Positions 25,718 to 38,472 of a DNA stretch of 64,000 bases are shown piece by piece. The first letter of the stretch is position 1, and each line of letters starts with the position of its first letter. Origin of the DNA: Silurus meridionalis (lineage: Eukaryota; Chordata; Actinopteri; Siluriformes; Siluridae); NCBI RefSeq assembly GCF_014805685.1, contig NC_060906.1, positions 8,224,846-8,288,845 on the forward strand. The letters are read 5' to 3'. The position numbers and the translations under genes are program-made. The notes beneath the pieces were generated by a model, which saw only the letters and a list, made by a program, of their open reading frames with translations, was not told where the DNA came from and did not search any database.

Positions 25718-26133
25718 ATGTTTATATAGATTTATTATGAATAGTGCAATATTACTATGTAATTTCAGCTATTTGTGATTTCATACTAAATCCTATTCTG
25801 ACTATACTGTACAGATTAATACAGGCACTGGAGCGATGTATGAGAGCGAATCGTCAGAGTTAAAGGTCGGAAGTGCTTGTTTGTGCTAACAAAAGAAAAG
25901 TCCCAGTGCAGATGCTGCGAACCAGAGCGGGCAAACTGCATAGTTAGAGAGATGAGAGGAGGAGGAGAGGCTTTCCCATGCTCCCCATCTGGAAGCCAGA
26001 GTCGAACAAAAAGCCACAGTTACTAATGGGCTTCGTGGCAGATTCTCTTTTTAAACTCCAAACTTTAAATTCTTGGTCTCTTGAGATAGCAAATTGGGAC
26101 AGTCTCCATATTACGCCTCCTAACCCCCTCCCC

Positions 26134-26154
26134 ACACACACACAAACACACACA

Positions 26155-26203
<49 letters not shown>
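26134..26203. repeat. (CA)n microsatellite with two CAAA interruptions
   Basis: Interruptions near 26145 and 26157, then a pure CA run of about 22 units. Confidence 0.95.
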
Positions 26204-26204
<1 letters not shown>

Positions 26205-26392
26205 AACATATACATCATCACTCGCATGCAATTCTCTCTGGGCAGCAGGGAATGTATTTCATGTTCATGGGAAAACACTGAAAGAGAATAAAGACCCATA
26301 GGACTATAGCTCATCTGCAACAGCCCACCTCTTTCACAATGAATCCCTGCCACAGCAGTAATGTATTATCTCACTACCTTGTTAGACAAAAT

Positions 26393-26434
26393 ACACACAC
26401 ACACACACACTCACACACACACACACACACACAC
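26393..26434. repeat. (AC)n microsatellite
   Basis: One TC interruption at about 26411. Confidence 0.95.
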
Positions 26435-28554
26435 ATATTCATGCCTGCAGGTTAGGTCACAAGCCAAAATTACACAACGTATCTGGTTTCTTTTATATCA
26501 GCGGTGCCCAAACCTTTTTCTATGAAGGGGCATAAAAACATTAGACATGATTTAGAACTTGGTCCAAAAGTAAATGTTATACAAAACTGTATTATCAAAA
26601 AACTACATTATACCAAACTGTATTACATTAAATTTTAAGTTGCCATGCCCCCAATTAAAATGACATAATATTTAGAAATAAATACATAGAAAACATTACA
26701 CTGTTATCTGCTAATGCGGTTTTGCTTTTAATGTTTTCTAGCTCAATGAAACTTAAAAAAATAGAGCAATATAAACTTGTAAACAATCCCATATAAAGCA
26801 CAGTAGAGTTTCATGTCTAATACAGCTATTCTGGCTATAAAGCATTACAGCCATATGCTTGTAATATCAGTGACCTCCAATGACAGAAATGAAACTAGTG
26901 ACTTGGAGAAAAAAGAAATTCTAAATTGGGTTTATTCTCATTCTCTTATATTCTCCTAAATTTTAATTCAATTAATGTAAACATCCTAATGGTTTACACT
27001 ACAAACAACATTAGAAGCCATTACTCCTTCCTAAGGCTACCCTTTATTTATCCAGGCTTAGAGTGCACTGGCTTGTGCAACCCTAATGGCTGGGTTAGAA
27101 ACCATTACTGTTAACTGTCCCCAAATGGTTTTCATTTACTACTGTGTTTGTGTCCATCATTAAATCATTACGATCAAAACCAAAGAGACTCAGCAGAGAA
27201 ACTTATTGGACTCTCGATAGTTCAATAATGTTCTAATTGTCCAGTAGATATCAACATGTGATCTACAAGAGGTGTTTATTTGGTCCATAATGGTATCAGA
27301 CAAAATAAGCCACCAGTAGAAGGTATCAATTTACAATTAGCGACCCCCAGGGACCCTTACAGTTTACATTAAAACTAATATAATTCCCTTTATAACTATC
27401 AAAACCATTGAGCAGGAAGTTGTGATTTTTTATTTTGCAAAAACTGAAAAACCTATATATTTTCCTAAAAACGTTTAGAAATTATTCTAAAAATAAAAAT
27501 AGTATAAAAAGTAAAACTCAATCCTAACAAAAGAAGTTTTCCAAATTTCCAATTTGTCCCATTTGTTACAGTATCTGATATCTGATATGCTTTTGTCTGA
27601 TTTTCAAATCTGGCATTTTTTGCAGGTATTTGCTCAATACCTTTCGATGAAACCCAAAAACAAGGTTTTATAATCTCATCCATCTTCATTTATTCCTCCA
27701 TCGTCTGTAATTGATTTATCCTGATCAGAGGCCTAGTGGATCTTCAGCCTGTCACTGGGACCCTGGACATAAAGCTAGCATCCAAAACCTAGATCAATTT
27801 GCATTAATAAACTTAAAATTTAAACTTATTTCCACTATAATATTTAACAGTAACTGTAGGCTGAAATAAGACTAAAATGTCTGATTGGAGAATGTGATAT
27901 TTTGGCATGCAGTTTGCTTTGAAATGGCTGCTCATAAATAGGTAGTTATGCTACACATAGCTTTGTGTCGAGCAAAACCTTTGACAGCAAAACCCTGCTT
28001 ATGAAGTGAGTGGAAAAAATTTCAGGGTGAATTTGAATTTCAGCCGGCAACTAATATTAATTTAACACAGTGTGACGGGATGTAAAGCCACACCTCAGCC
28101 CGCGATGGCAACGGCACGATGAGAAATTAAGACATATTTTCTTTGTTCATCTTTTAAGGCAGCTGCTCGGCTCTTATTTGCAACAGTTTGATATTTTCCA
28201 CGCTGTACATCCGGGGCCTTTTTTCTTTAAAGCCGGCGTCAGTGTGTGCAGCAGGTCGGGGAGCGGCGGCTTTGAAGTGTGACTCCAGAGTCTTGCCACA
28301 TCTGTTGGCAAGATGTGTGTTTGTGGGGGATGTGGAGCACTGAGGGAGTTTGAGGGTGGTGGTAAGGTGGGGTGGGGATTTCAGGGATGGGAGGACTTAT
28401 CAGTGTTTTTCAATGTCATGTGACAAATTTCCTCGCGTTTTATCGGTTAGAGAAGCATTTGTATAGTATACTGTGGGATTATTAAATATATGAGAATTTC
28501 AGATAATATGGACCCTTTTTTCTTTATCCTTGATCCAATAAAATAATACAAGTG
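26435..28554. other. intergenic, only a SINE fragment recognised
   Basis: About 28000-28440 is more GC-rich and repeat-free (GCCGGCGTCAGTGTGTGCAG near 28222) but has no exon that I can support. Confidence 0.4.
27050..27106 (-). mobile_element. fragment of the same tRNA-Glu SINE family
   Basis: Reverse complement of the SINE middle part: GGCTTGTGCAACCCTAATGG is shared exactly with the copy at 12239-12484 (opposite strand). No head or tail remains. Confidence 0.65.
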
Positions 28555-28690
28555 ACTTGTCAAGTCAAATCAAGTCAGGTCAAGTGACTTTATTGTTAAT
28601 TTAAATATACATAGTTGGTTTAGTACATGGTGAAACATCTATATAATCACAGATGGTCCCTGAGGTCTGGTGGGTCGACTTTTTAAAAGT
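28555..28690 (-). mobile_element. LINE 3'-end fragment
   Basis: Plus strand begins with repeated CAAGTCAAATCAAGTCAGG units, then TGACTTTATTGTTAATTT and a segment ending near GGTCCCTGAGGTCTGG. In reverse this is an AATAAAGTCACTTGACC... 3' end with short tandem tail units. Confidence 0.55.
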
Positions 28691-29407
28691 TACAATCACG
28701 ATAGCGGTTTAATAAAATTGCAAAAAAAATTAAATGTAGCAGCGTACGCTGCGCCTTTCACACGCGAACCGTCGCTCGTCCAAGCGCCCGATGCCACATA
28801 CATATATACTGTATAGTTCATACATTACAGTTATGTTAATTGCTCTGTTTTAGTAAATTGTTTACTGAAATTAGTTCAATTATTAATTCATTATACAGTA
28901 TATTATATAAATGAGTTCATTATATATATTTCCTAACACACAAAAAACAATGGCTGCAAAAGGAGTACACAGAGACATCTGCTACATTTGGTGCCATATT
29001 GTTTAATCCCTGCTATATAAATGTTGTATAAAATGTCAAAACCATTAATAAGAATTAACGATTGAAAATAATTAGAATTTTGGCGATCAGTGTGGCGCCA
29101 TATTGGAGACTACTGATAAACGTAAAGGAGGTATGTACAGTTAATAAAATAAAGAGTGTACAATAATACTGACATTGGTGTACCTTTACAGTTTTATTTC
29201 TCTTTGAAAAATACAAAAGATATGTGCTTTCAAGCTTAGCCACAAACAATGAATTTCACTGCTGGAGTTAAATATATTATATTCACAGCAGTATATTGTA
29301 TCTTTGGTCTTTTTTCCCACACAATCCACAAAGGGTGGACTAATCTACATTTAAGCCAGCTATTGTACACCTTTTGGTTTATTTTCTGACCTAAAACCAC
29401 CTACTCC

Positions 29408-29671
29408 TTAAGGGCAAAGTGTGAAAAGCAATCCTGTAAAGAGTCGGAATGCCTCACAAATCTGTCTGTAGCTCGTCAGACGTGGTCGTGCCATCTTAAG
29501 TCTACTCACCTCCACGTAGCCGCAGCTGTGACTACCTCGAAAACAGCCTACCTCCACCACTTCTTTTACCAAATTGCGGTAAAACCACAGAGACAGCGGT
29601 TTAATCATGAGTTTATGGAGCTCCTGGAGCCGGTTTTCATCATTGCCAGTATCTGTCACGCCGCAAGCCAT
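29408..29671 (-). CDS. unidentified 87-codon ORF
   Basis: Opens MACGVTDTGNDENRLQELHK and continues LMIKPLSLWFYRNLVKEVVE, after which a GTAGGC sequence could be a splice donor (about 29548). The first ~41 residues look protein-like: helical, mixed charge and not low-complexity. I do not recognise the family. It lies in the gene-poor interval between gorab and ntmt2. It may be a first exon, a relic or chance. Confidence 0.2.
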   Translation of the reverse strand: MACGVTDTGNDENRLQELHKLMIKPLSLWFYRNLVKEVVEVGCFRGSHSCGYVEVSRLKMARPRLTSYRQICEAFRLFTGLLFTLCP

Positions 29672-30988
29672 TTTACATTGAGCTCGCCAAGACCGTTTGG
29701 CCTATGAACAGTTATTTCCTTCTCAAGGCAGCAGTGTCAGTACCACACTCTGATCCATTTGTAATCATTATGGAAGTCACATTTCTCAGCTTGGCTTGAA
29801 TACTTTGCTCAAAATGAGCTGGCCTTCACTCCCTGTGCCCTTTGCTGCCACTATGGAGCTGTTGTTTGTCGAAGACGGTTAATTTCAGCTTTCTGCAAAT
29901 GTTGTAGTCCTAGTAGTCGACTTGAGTACGCAAAAGTGAAGTAACATTAATCCTACCTCTCATCGTTGTGTAACACCCTTTGTTCCAAGCATGTTTGTCA
30001 ATACCTTAGATATTTATACAAAGTTTTATCCATGTCAACTTAAGACAAAGTCATCACTTGGGGCAATACTGGCACCCAAAGATGGAGGACAAACAAGTTA
30101 AATGTTGCTTGTCTCCTCCTCAAAGCTTCCACTGTGCTCACACAAGAGCCAAGAGCTGAATAAGCATAAATAAAAGTTTAGGAGAATGAAAATGGATGTC
30201 TGGAACGAGGACAGGTCGAATGCGATCGATGGACAGAAGACAGAGAGAGGCTTAAACTGGAAAAAAAAATAGCTCAGTACTGCAGGAATAATGCATTCCA
30301 GAGCAAATTCTATTCTATTCAAAACTATTTATTAAAAAGAAAGAAAGAAAAAAAAGAGGTCGACTTGAAAAAGCCATATTTAAAAAAAAACTGAAAATAC
30401 CTGCTGTATTGGCAGCAATTTAATGGGTTTAATGAAACAGCTGAGGCTGCCTGAGTGTTTCCTGTCAAATACTTATTATACTTGATTGTGGTAGTTACAA
30501 TCAAAAAGTCCCACAATCAAGTGTAATAAAAAAATTGAATAAAATAAAACAAACACCACTATCCTTCTTGAATTACTTGCTTTGGAATACAAAGGCCCTA
30601 AATGGCTTCGCTGGAAAAATGATTGAAGTGGGCATAAAGTGCATGTGAGATTCATTTCGCCCTCATTATGGTATCATTTTAAATGTCAAGGAATTGAAAC
30701 CAGCACGGAGGGCGCATTCATGAGCCTGAAAGAGAAGCGAGAAGGTGGCTGCACATGGTTTTAGTAGACAACAGAACCGAAATATGAAAAACAGGGGAGG
30801 TTTCTGCTTTATTTCCACCCCTCTCTTCGGAATCTAATTGGATAGCTCTGCTGCTAAACCTCACACGCTGACGTTTAAATAAAGTGTGTACCAAAATGAA
30901 GCGAAATTTAGGTTGCACGCATGTGCAGATGAATGCTTCGCATTCAAACTGCCACCATATTAGGCACACTAAAGCTGATAAAGTCTAC

Positions 30989-30993
<5 letters not shown>

Positions 30994-31048
<55 letters not shown>
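30994..31048. repeat. (AC)n microsatellite
   Basis: About 27 uninterrupted AC units. Confidence 0.97.
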
Positions 31049-31050
<2 letters not shown>

Positions 31051-31296
31051 TCTCTGTGGTTGTGTATTAGGTTGGTTATATTTGAGCAGATTAAGAAACA
31101 GAAGTTAGCATGCAGGATACTTGGTTTACAGCTTGTGCACCTCTGCGGGCGCCGGTTAATCCCTATAACATAAAAAAAAGCTGCTCAAATCAGACAGACA
31201 GACAGACGTCTGACCACATCAGGCTGAGTCAGACAGATCCACTGCTGGAGCAGCCACGGTTTATAGCGGCCATTTAAAACTAACCACTTTATACTG

Positions 31297-31320
31297 TTTT
31301 TTTTTTTTTTTTTTTTTTTT
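31297..31320. repeat. T24 homopolymer
   Basis: Uninterrupted run of 24 T. Confidence 0.95.
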
Positions 31321-31437
31321 CGCTCTCCTCCCCTCTCCACTGACCACAGTGGTAAAGCTCAGATAGACTTGTAGTACATTTGCTGCTTAATTCCAACTGA
31401 TTTGTTCAACTTCAGAGGTCCAGCAAATCTACACAGA

Positions 31438-31560
31438 TTCAAGAGCCAAGATTTTTATTTGTCAAATACATAGATATATGCAGAACACAACTTGCAATAA
31501 AATGTAAATCTGATGTAAATGTGGTCGCTCGGAAAATTAGTGCATATAAACTAAAAACAG
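31438..31560 (-). mobile_element. possible LINE 3'-end fragment
   Basis: TTCAAGAGCCAAGATTTTTATTTGTC followed by AT-rich sequence resembles reversed LINE 3' ends that carry an AATAAA close to the terminus. Weak evidence. Confidence 0.35.
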
Positions 31561-32239
31561 AAAATAAGAGAAAATATGAGAAAATACATTAGTTAATGAT
31601 AAAGTGGTATTTAAAAAAATAGTGCACGTATATTAGGATGGTAGTATGAAATTTAATGAGGTATAACAAACCAGTTGCAATGACTATTAAAGGTGCTGTG
31701 AGCAAACGAAATAAACACGAGTATGATTGAAGGGACAATTGAGCATATAGGATGCTCGCATTGAGAAGTCTCTATAAATAATATAGAAATATGATCACAG
31801 TCTTTCTATTGAAGATCCTGCTCAAAGGTTTTATGTTTTGTTTTGTTTTGTTTTTTGGGGGCGGGGGGTAAAGATTAAAAGATTAATTAGTGTAAAGATT
31901 AAAGTCAAATAAAATATTAGAAATTAAAAATAAAATAAACATATTAAGTTATATATTCATATGTATTGCTGTACAATCAATGAATTTCCAATCTTATTAT
32001 AATATGCTGTATGAAATGAATAGCAGCAGTGAAACAGATGGCAGAAAAAGACTACAATGATTCAATAAAACAAGTTACTGCACATTATTATTATTATTAT
32101 TGCACTGAAATTATTGCACAAACTTGGCTTTATAGCCAATGCGAAGAACTTTTTTCCTCCCTTTTCTTTGTGCAAAGCCATATCCCCAGATGGGCATAAT
32201 TTATGTCTGATGAACTCCAAATACAAATACCAAATATCA

Positions 32240-32475
32240 CCGTTTAAATTTGGTTCCTCTCAAGGTTTCTTCATACCATCTCAGGGACTTTTTCCTTGCC
32301 ACAGTAGCCACTGGTTTGCTAATTAGGGATAAACTTTTATGAGGAACAAACTTACAGTGACTAACTTATACATGTTTTCAAGCACCTTTATAACCTCTAT
32401 ATCAATGTAAAGCTGCTTTTTATATAATGTCCATTGTTAAAAGTGCTCTACAAATAAAAACATATTAAATTAAAT
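32240..32475 (+). repeat. dispersed teleost repeat (family 3), uninterrupted copy
   Basis: GGTTCCTCTCAAGGTTTCTT, CATCTCAGGGACTTTTTCCT, GCTAATTAGGGATAAACTTT and a tail (TAAAT)n ending at about 32475. No coding potential. It serves as the intact reference for the interrupted copy at 22170-22640. Confidence 0.7.
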
Positions 32476-32661
32476 TAAATAAAAGGCATAAGGTGCAAAA
32501 TCAGGACAGTACAGAAGCTCTTTATTAGTTGACTAGGACTGCCGGAAAGCTTTTGCTGTGTCTGGAATAGAGCTCTCAGCCCATATTGTATACCTCCCTT
32601 AGGATAATCAGCTGTTTAACATCATCATGTCGTCTGAACATTATGCCATCTCAACTTCTTC

Positions 32662-32663
<2 letters not shown>

Positions 32664-32696
<33 letters not shown>
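32664..32696. repeat. (AC)n microsatellite
   Basis: About 16 AC units. Confidence 0.95.
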
Positions 32697-32698
<2 letters not shown>

Positions 32699-32898
32699 GA
32701 ATCTGAAACACATTCTAAATAACCACGATACATGATTATTTTTTTACCATTACAATTAATTTGAACAAATTACAATTCAGTCTTATAAAAGTCACTCTAA
32801 TTGTTACTGATGCCTCAAAGTTATAACTCTGTGACAGGATATTTAAATTTATATGCCAAACAAAATATGATCATTCAAAAGCAAGTCAGCATAGAAAC

Positions 32899-33002
<104 letters not shown>

Positions 33003-33315
33003 GCCTACTACACATTTGGTGCAGCAAGTTATATTTTTATAATGTCTGCTGTGATTTACTGCATCACCAAACTGCTACCTTTCACTTCTACAGCTTCTAA
33101 ACACAACTTCTTCACCTGATTGAACAGTTTTTGTTTCGTAAATTTAAAGATTGTTCCCGTTTATATTAATGAACTGTTCTACTTACCGAGTGGAAATTCA
33201 CAATGGACCTTGGGATCTCCATACAATGACGTCAGCGCCACTAATTAATTGATTTATTAATAAATATAAATAAATATATGAATAAGAAAAGTCCTAATTA
33301 ATGAATAATAATTAT

Positions 33316-33394
<79 letters not shown>
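33316..33394. repeat. (AGAT)n microsatellite
   Basis: A second GATA-type array of about 79 bp, about 310 bp after the first and in the same orientation. Confidence 0.97.
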
Positions 33395-35069
33395 TAATAA
33401 AAAAACTTTATAGATAGGAAAAATACCAGAATATTACCATGCATAGATCCTGTAAATAATTACAAAAAATTATACAAAATGTGTATAATCTGCTTTAAAT
33501 AATACTGCAGAAGTCAGCACTAGCAATGTAGGGGGAAAAAAACTAAACATTTATGCCTCCGTGCTTTTTTTTTCTTCCACTTTCTAGCCAGCTGACTGTA
33601 ATGAGTGATGTGTATTTTCCTTCTCAAAACAGTGAACTATATTGTTATAGCTTTGACCGGGTTTGTATGGTTGATTGGTCTGAAGTAAATACTTGTATTT
33701 ACAAAAGTAAGGTAAGAGGTGCATCTGTAATTAGCAGGGATGCTGTGAGCATTTAGTGAAGGTTCTTTCCAAGTGGAAGGAGTACCTTCAATTTGTTTTA
33801 ATGGGTGAATGTCAGAAATTACAAATTGTAGTAAATGTGGCTTAAATCTGTACTGGGAGAGTCAGCGGAATTAATTTCACACTCGGAAAGTCCGAGAGCT
33901 TATGGTGTAAAGATGTGTTGGATTAATGTGCCTTCGACAATTATTGGCCATGCCGTAATGATCAAAATAAATAATAAATAAATCGTGAGAGATTCATGTC
34001 CAAAATAATGTTTAAAACCTGTATAGCAATGCTCCAAAATAACCACATTTTTTTTTATACAGTTAATATTATTATTAATACAATTTCTTAAATTATGTTT
34101 ATTATTTATTTACTATTCAATTGTTTTAGAGTGTGAATGCATGTCAGTACTCCAGTACAGCCATTTATAGAGTAGTTCCATGTTATATTGTGTTGTAATG
34201 ACTTCCAGTCTCTTTTATCTAAATGACTGTTCCACCAAAGAACCTGATTTAGTAAAGAAGACGCCGAAATGAAGCATCTGCTGCAAGAAAGAGCACAAGG
34301 TTAAATGCTTTCCATAGGCATCATGCAGCGAGCGTTTATGACCGCAGTAGTCAACTCCAAATCACCACAGACGATACCTCGTTCTCATTTATAGCGCAGT
34401 GTCCATGACTTAACATCCCTGGAAACAGCTCAGGGGTGTCCCTGTGGAAGGAAGGGATTGAGTTCCAAGAGCCTCCAGCTATATGAGTGTATTGCCCAAG
34501 TTTTTCTCCAACATATGAATAAAAACAGCTGCGTCATATTCAATTGTTTAAAAACCCACAGGATATCTTCATGTTCAAAAGAGAACTAGAATCTTTGAAG
34601 ACGTTCCGCTGAAATGAATTTTTTTTCTTCTCAGTTTGGGACTTGTCATCAGGATGATCTCATCAGGGATCAGGGTTTAGCACTGTTTGCTGAGTTATCC
34701 ATCATACATTGAAGAGTGTCAGTAGATAGAGTTTTTCCAAGCACCATTTACCAACGGTACATATCATCACCATAAACCCCACGAACGTCCTATAGAATGG
34801 ATCAAATCTCACTACAGCTTCACTAATACGGATACATTTTAAAACAGCGTTTACGTCAAAAAATGCCCACACTATAGTTTTTAATCGTTTCCCAAATGTT
34901 GCTCATCCACACTGAAACATATTAAAACTTCCCTGTACTGCGAATGCCTGCCGTTTATTTACTTTACGGCTCCTTGAAACTTTGCGACAATGTCGAGGAC
35001 AGGCACCGTCACATGACATGTTTTCGTAGGACTGTGAAAACATGTAATATTACACGGGCGTATTTACAT
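33395..35069. other. intergenic, nothing recognised
   Basis: No exon or repeat family identified. 34180-34720 is moderately complex single-copy-looking sequence. Confidence 0.4.
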
Positions 35070-35330
35070 TTAATACAATTCATTTCAAATCATTTTTATG
35101 TCTATAACACTTTTAACAATGAACATTGTCTTAAAGCAGCTTTACACTGATAACGTGGTAATGAAGAATGTATAAGTTTGTTCTTTATATTTGTAAGTTT
35201 GTCCCTAATGATTGAGAAGGTGATGACTGTGGTGAGGAAAAACTCCCTGAGATGGCGAGAGGAAGAAACCTCAAGAGGAACCAGACTCAAGAGGGAACCC
35301 ATCCTCATTTAAGTGCCAGCGAATGTCTAT
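35070..35330 (-). repeat. dispersed teleost repeat (family 3), minus-strand copy
   Basis: Reverse complement shows GGTTCCTCTTGAGGTTTCTT, CATCTCAGGGAGTTTTTCCT and AAGCTGCTTTAAGACAATG-type segments shared with 32240-32475, ending in an AAATGATTTGAAATGAATTG-type tail. Confidence 0.7.
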
Positions 35331-35739
35331 TGATTACAGTTCATCGTTGTTGAGGTGTGCAGTGATGGTGACTAAATGCAACTTGTGGTCCTGAGCGCAT
35401 TGTAGCAGACTGAACATTAAGTACAATCCAAATCTATCTCTGAAATCTGTGTTTCTCTGCATTTATTCACTTCGAAGAGCGTTTTTTAAAAAGCAAACTT
35501 TTATTAAATATAAACACCATCTTAGTTTGATATCCTCGTTATCCTTAGTTCAGATATCCTCGTAATAATAAATGAAAAAGAAATAAAACCACCCTATCAG
35601 TTTAAATTCAGCTCCAAATCATTTTTGCAAGATTTCAATGATCTCAGATTTACATATATATCTCTTTGAGCTTTCCACATTTAGATTTTTCCCATTTTCT
35701 TTTCTTCGTTGATGCGCATTTCCTTTAACTGTGCCAAAT

Positions 35740-36910
35740 GAAATAGAGAGTGTTAGTGAGCATTAATTTTATGGTCATACTACAGATTTTGACTCAGCCT
35801 TTCCAGAACACAAACCTTCTTCCTAAGCCACTTCTTTGTTCTTTTGGGTCTGTGCTTTGTCTCACTGTGCTGTTGGAACATATATTTCTTCCTTTAATGC
35901 AGATGGAATTTGGCGCTACCCTTCAAATTGCCTGTAATGCTAACAGACTCTCCAAATCCTCCTACAATGATGCTATTATCACCATGCTGCATTGTACGCA
36001 TAGTGTTTTTGGTGTTGGGCTGTATTTTGGTTTGTGCCAAACATTTTGATCAAATGGATTAAACTTTAGTTTAATCCGAACACAACATCTATGATGTTTT
36101 CTTTCTTATTTTGGGACCACACCATGCGATTTATGTAGTCCTTTACGATTGCTGCTTGTCAGACTGTACAAACGTGATCCCCATATCACACTGCAGCATC
36201 TTAGTTGTCATAATGTCAGACTGTAAGACAAGAAAAAGACTTGTAATTTTTCTTGCTGTACTGTCCACCTGACTCACTTAGATATTTCTTCCCTGAGGTG
36301 GTTTAAAGTCGCCACGGCAATTGCATCATCAGGTTTGACGCTCCTATCGGTTGTTGGTTTGAGGGTCATCGTAGGAGATGTCACACTGCAGGAAAGAGTG
36401 TTCGAAATCTTGTGACACTGCCAGAATTTCAAAATTATCACAGGAGCCAATTAATCGTCTGTCAGTGAACATGTCAAACTCGCGATCAAAGACTACAGAT
36501 TTTAGCCTCGGATTATAGGAATCTTTTACTATTTTCAAGATTTACGTCAGACAACCAAAACGTGGCCAAAATCTCATAGTGTGCATCTGGCTTAACATCG
36601 CCTTCCTCAGAGGTGGCTTCCTTCTGGCTGCTTTGTGAAGATTTTGAAGTATGCACACATTTTTTAGCAAATGAGTTGTAATGGGACTGTTGGTCATTCT
36701 TTTGGACAATTGCTCTTCTTTCCCCAATGTTTAGTCTGGTCTGATTTTTGGTAGTGTCTGGTTTGTGCCATGTTTTTTTCCCACTTTGTTATAATTTGGA
36801 CTTCACAATGCTCCTAAGAACCTTCAAAGCATGAGCATGTTTTAAGAACCTTCTCCAGCTTTTTTTCCCCTTCTAACAACTTCATCTTGAAGCTTTACAG
36901 GCAGCTCCCA
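35740..36910 (-). mobile_element. Tc1-like transposon remnant, interrupted by a MITE
   Basis: Reverse-complement Tc1 transposase-type sequence on both sides of 36109-36591. The left part (CACCATGCTGCATTGTACGC... GTTTGTGCCAAACATTTTG, 35980-36050) and the right part (CAGAGGTGGCTTCCTTCTGG, 36608-36627) are adjacent segments in intact Tc1-like copies. Boundaries are approximate. Confidence 0.5.
36109..36591. mobile_element. candidate PIF/Harbinger-type MITE
   Basis: The ends GGGACCACACCATGCGATTT and (reverse) GCCAGATGCACACTATGAGATTTTGG are imperfect inverted repeats. TTA trinucleotides flank both ends (36106-36108 and 36592-36594), as expected for a Harbinger target duplication. There is no coding capacity. 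The family assignment is an inference from the TTA and the end pattern. Confidence 0.5.
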
Positions 36911-36933
36911 GGTCTGATCTGATCTGGCGTTTT

Positions 36934-37227
36934 AATCGTGAGGCTTCCCAAAGTCAGAGAGGTTTATTGAGCAAGCAGACAATTGGACACAGGTGGATTT
37001 TGGAATTGACACAAGTGTAGCCCATTTAGAGTATTTAGCATTTAAACACTAATCCTCATTTAGATTTCTAAGGTGTGGGGGGGGAATGAGAATCAGTGTT
37101 TAATTTTCTCAAGCACTTAAACATTAAACATTGTAAATGGGGTACACCTGTGTTAAATTTTATTCCTCCTTTACCCAGTCGTCTGCTTGTTCAATAAACA
37201 ACTCTGACTTTGGGAAGCCTCACGATT
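36934..37227. mobile_element. palindromic (foldback) MITE, ~294 bp
   Basis: The left arm starts AATCGTGAGGCTTCCCAAAG. The right arm is its reverse complement, ending ...GAAGCCTCACGATT. The first ~50 bp are nearly perfect, and weaker pairing continues inward (for example the CCCATTTA/TAAATGGG and AACACTAATCCTCATT/AATGAGAATCAGTGTT pairs) to an apex near the G8 run at 37078-37085. No ORF. Confidence 0.85.
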
Positions 37228-37649
37228 TGACACGGCAAATCAATTCAGACTAAACAGTTTTTAGACTCTTTTTTTTTTTTAAGGAATCTGAAGACATTTA
37301 AATACTTGATTGAATCCCTGCAGAGGGTCAGTTCAAAATCTCATTCTAATATACATACATTTAACCAAAAGAAACATTATGGTAGTTCTAGAGGAATGAG
37401 AGGTCTTAGCAAGGAATTAGTGAGGTGAAAACAAACTGTTTTTATTTTTTTACCAGTTAGGTAATGCAAGTTATTTTTCAATGCCCCATTCAAAACTAAG
37501 GAAATTGATGGTAGTGCTCTTTTGCCATTAAATTTAAGTATAAATTTTGGTTTCTAATTTGAATGTGTTAATGACTGAATACAATAAGTTAATATTTTAA
37601 CAGATATCTATTAATACTTTATTATATATTTTTTTATGTACTGTTAGGA

Positions 37650-37724
<75 letters not shown>
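37650..37724. repeat. (CTAT)n microsatellite
   Basis: GATA-type array on the opposite strand, about 18 units. Confidence 0.97.
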
Positions 37725-38334
37725 AAACAAATACACTAAGAACTAATGGTCTCAAGAAATATAACAGATTTGGTATGTTTTGAGAATGTGTGTTGATAAT
37801 TGTATAATTTGTACCTTAACTATAGCATCAGTATTGGTACAATTTAAATATTACATACTGTACCCAAACAGTCTGACGTCATGCATGGTTTGTAGAAAGC
37901 AGAGTGAAATTCTGCGAACAAAATTCGATCGTATTTCTATGGATTTCACATGAACTCAGTTTACATAAAGTACATGACATCTCAGCAAAGGAAATGCTCT
38001 TGTTCGAATATATTGTCAGAATCAGAGAATCTAGTGTTTCCTATGATGAGATAGAACGAATATAAGATAGTAAAACCTAGATTTTTTTTTTTTTACTACT
38101 ACTATTTGTTAAATGAAAGTACTCTATTTCAATATAATTTTGCTAATTTTGCACTAACTCTAGTTTCTTTTTTTATACCCCTGGCATGTTTTCAAGTTAA
38201 TAATAATAATAATGAAAAATGCACTGAAAGTGCGAGGCGGTGACCACTTAATAAGTTCCTAAGTTAAGATTTAAATTTTGTTCTGCACATAAAATAGGAT
38301 TGCATTCGGTACACATGCCTACCAAATGTTATGT

Positions 38335-38472
38335 CGCTCAGTTTTTTGGCTTGAAGTTTGTGAAACCGGGAAAACCCCAGGAAAAATTAATAAATTAGCC
38401 GCTTCGTTGTTTAAGCCGCGGGGTTCAAAACGTAGGAAAAAAGTAGCGACTTATAGTCCGAAAAATACGGTA
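38335..38472. mobile_element. truncated relative of the TACCGTATTTTCCGG MITE
   Basis: In reverse complement it starts ATACCGTATTTTTCGGACTA and continues through GCGGCTTAAACAACGAAGC and CCCGGTTTCACAA, as in the copy at 61760-62089. Only one terminus is present. Confidence 0.75.

Larger units (their letters stand above)
28691..32239. other. intergenic with microsatellites and one unidentified ORF
   Basis: Apart from the listed items nothing was recognised. About 30560-30900 is repeat-free. Confidence 0.4.
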
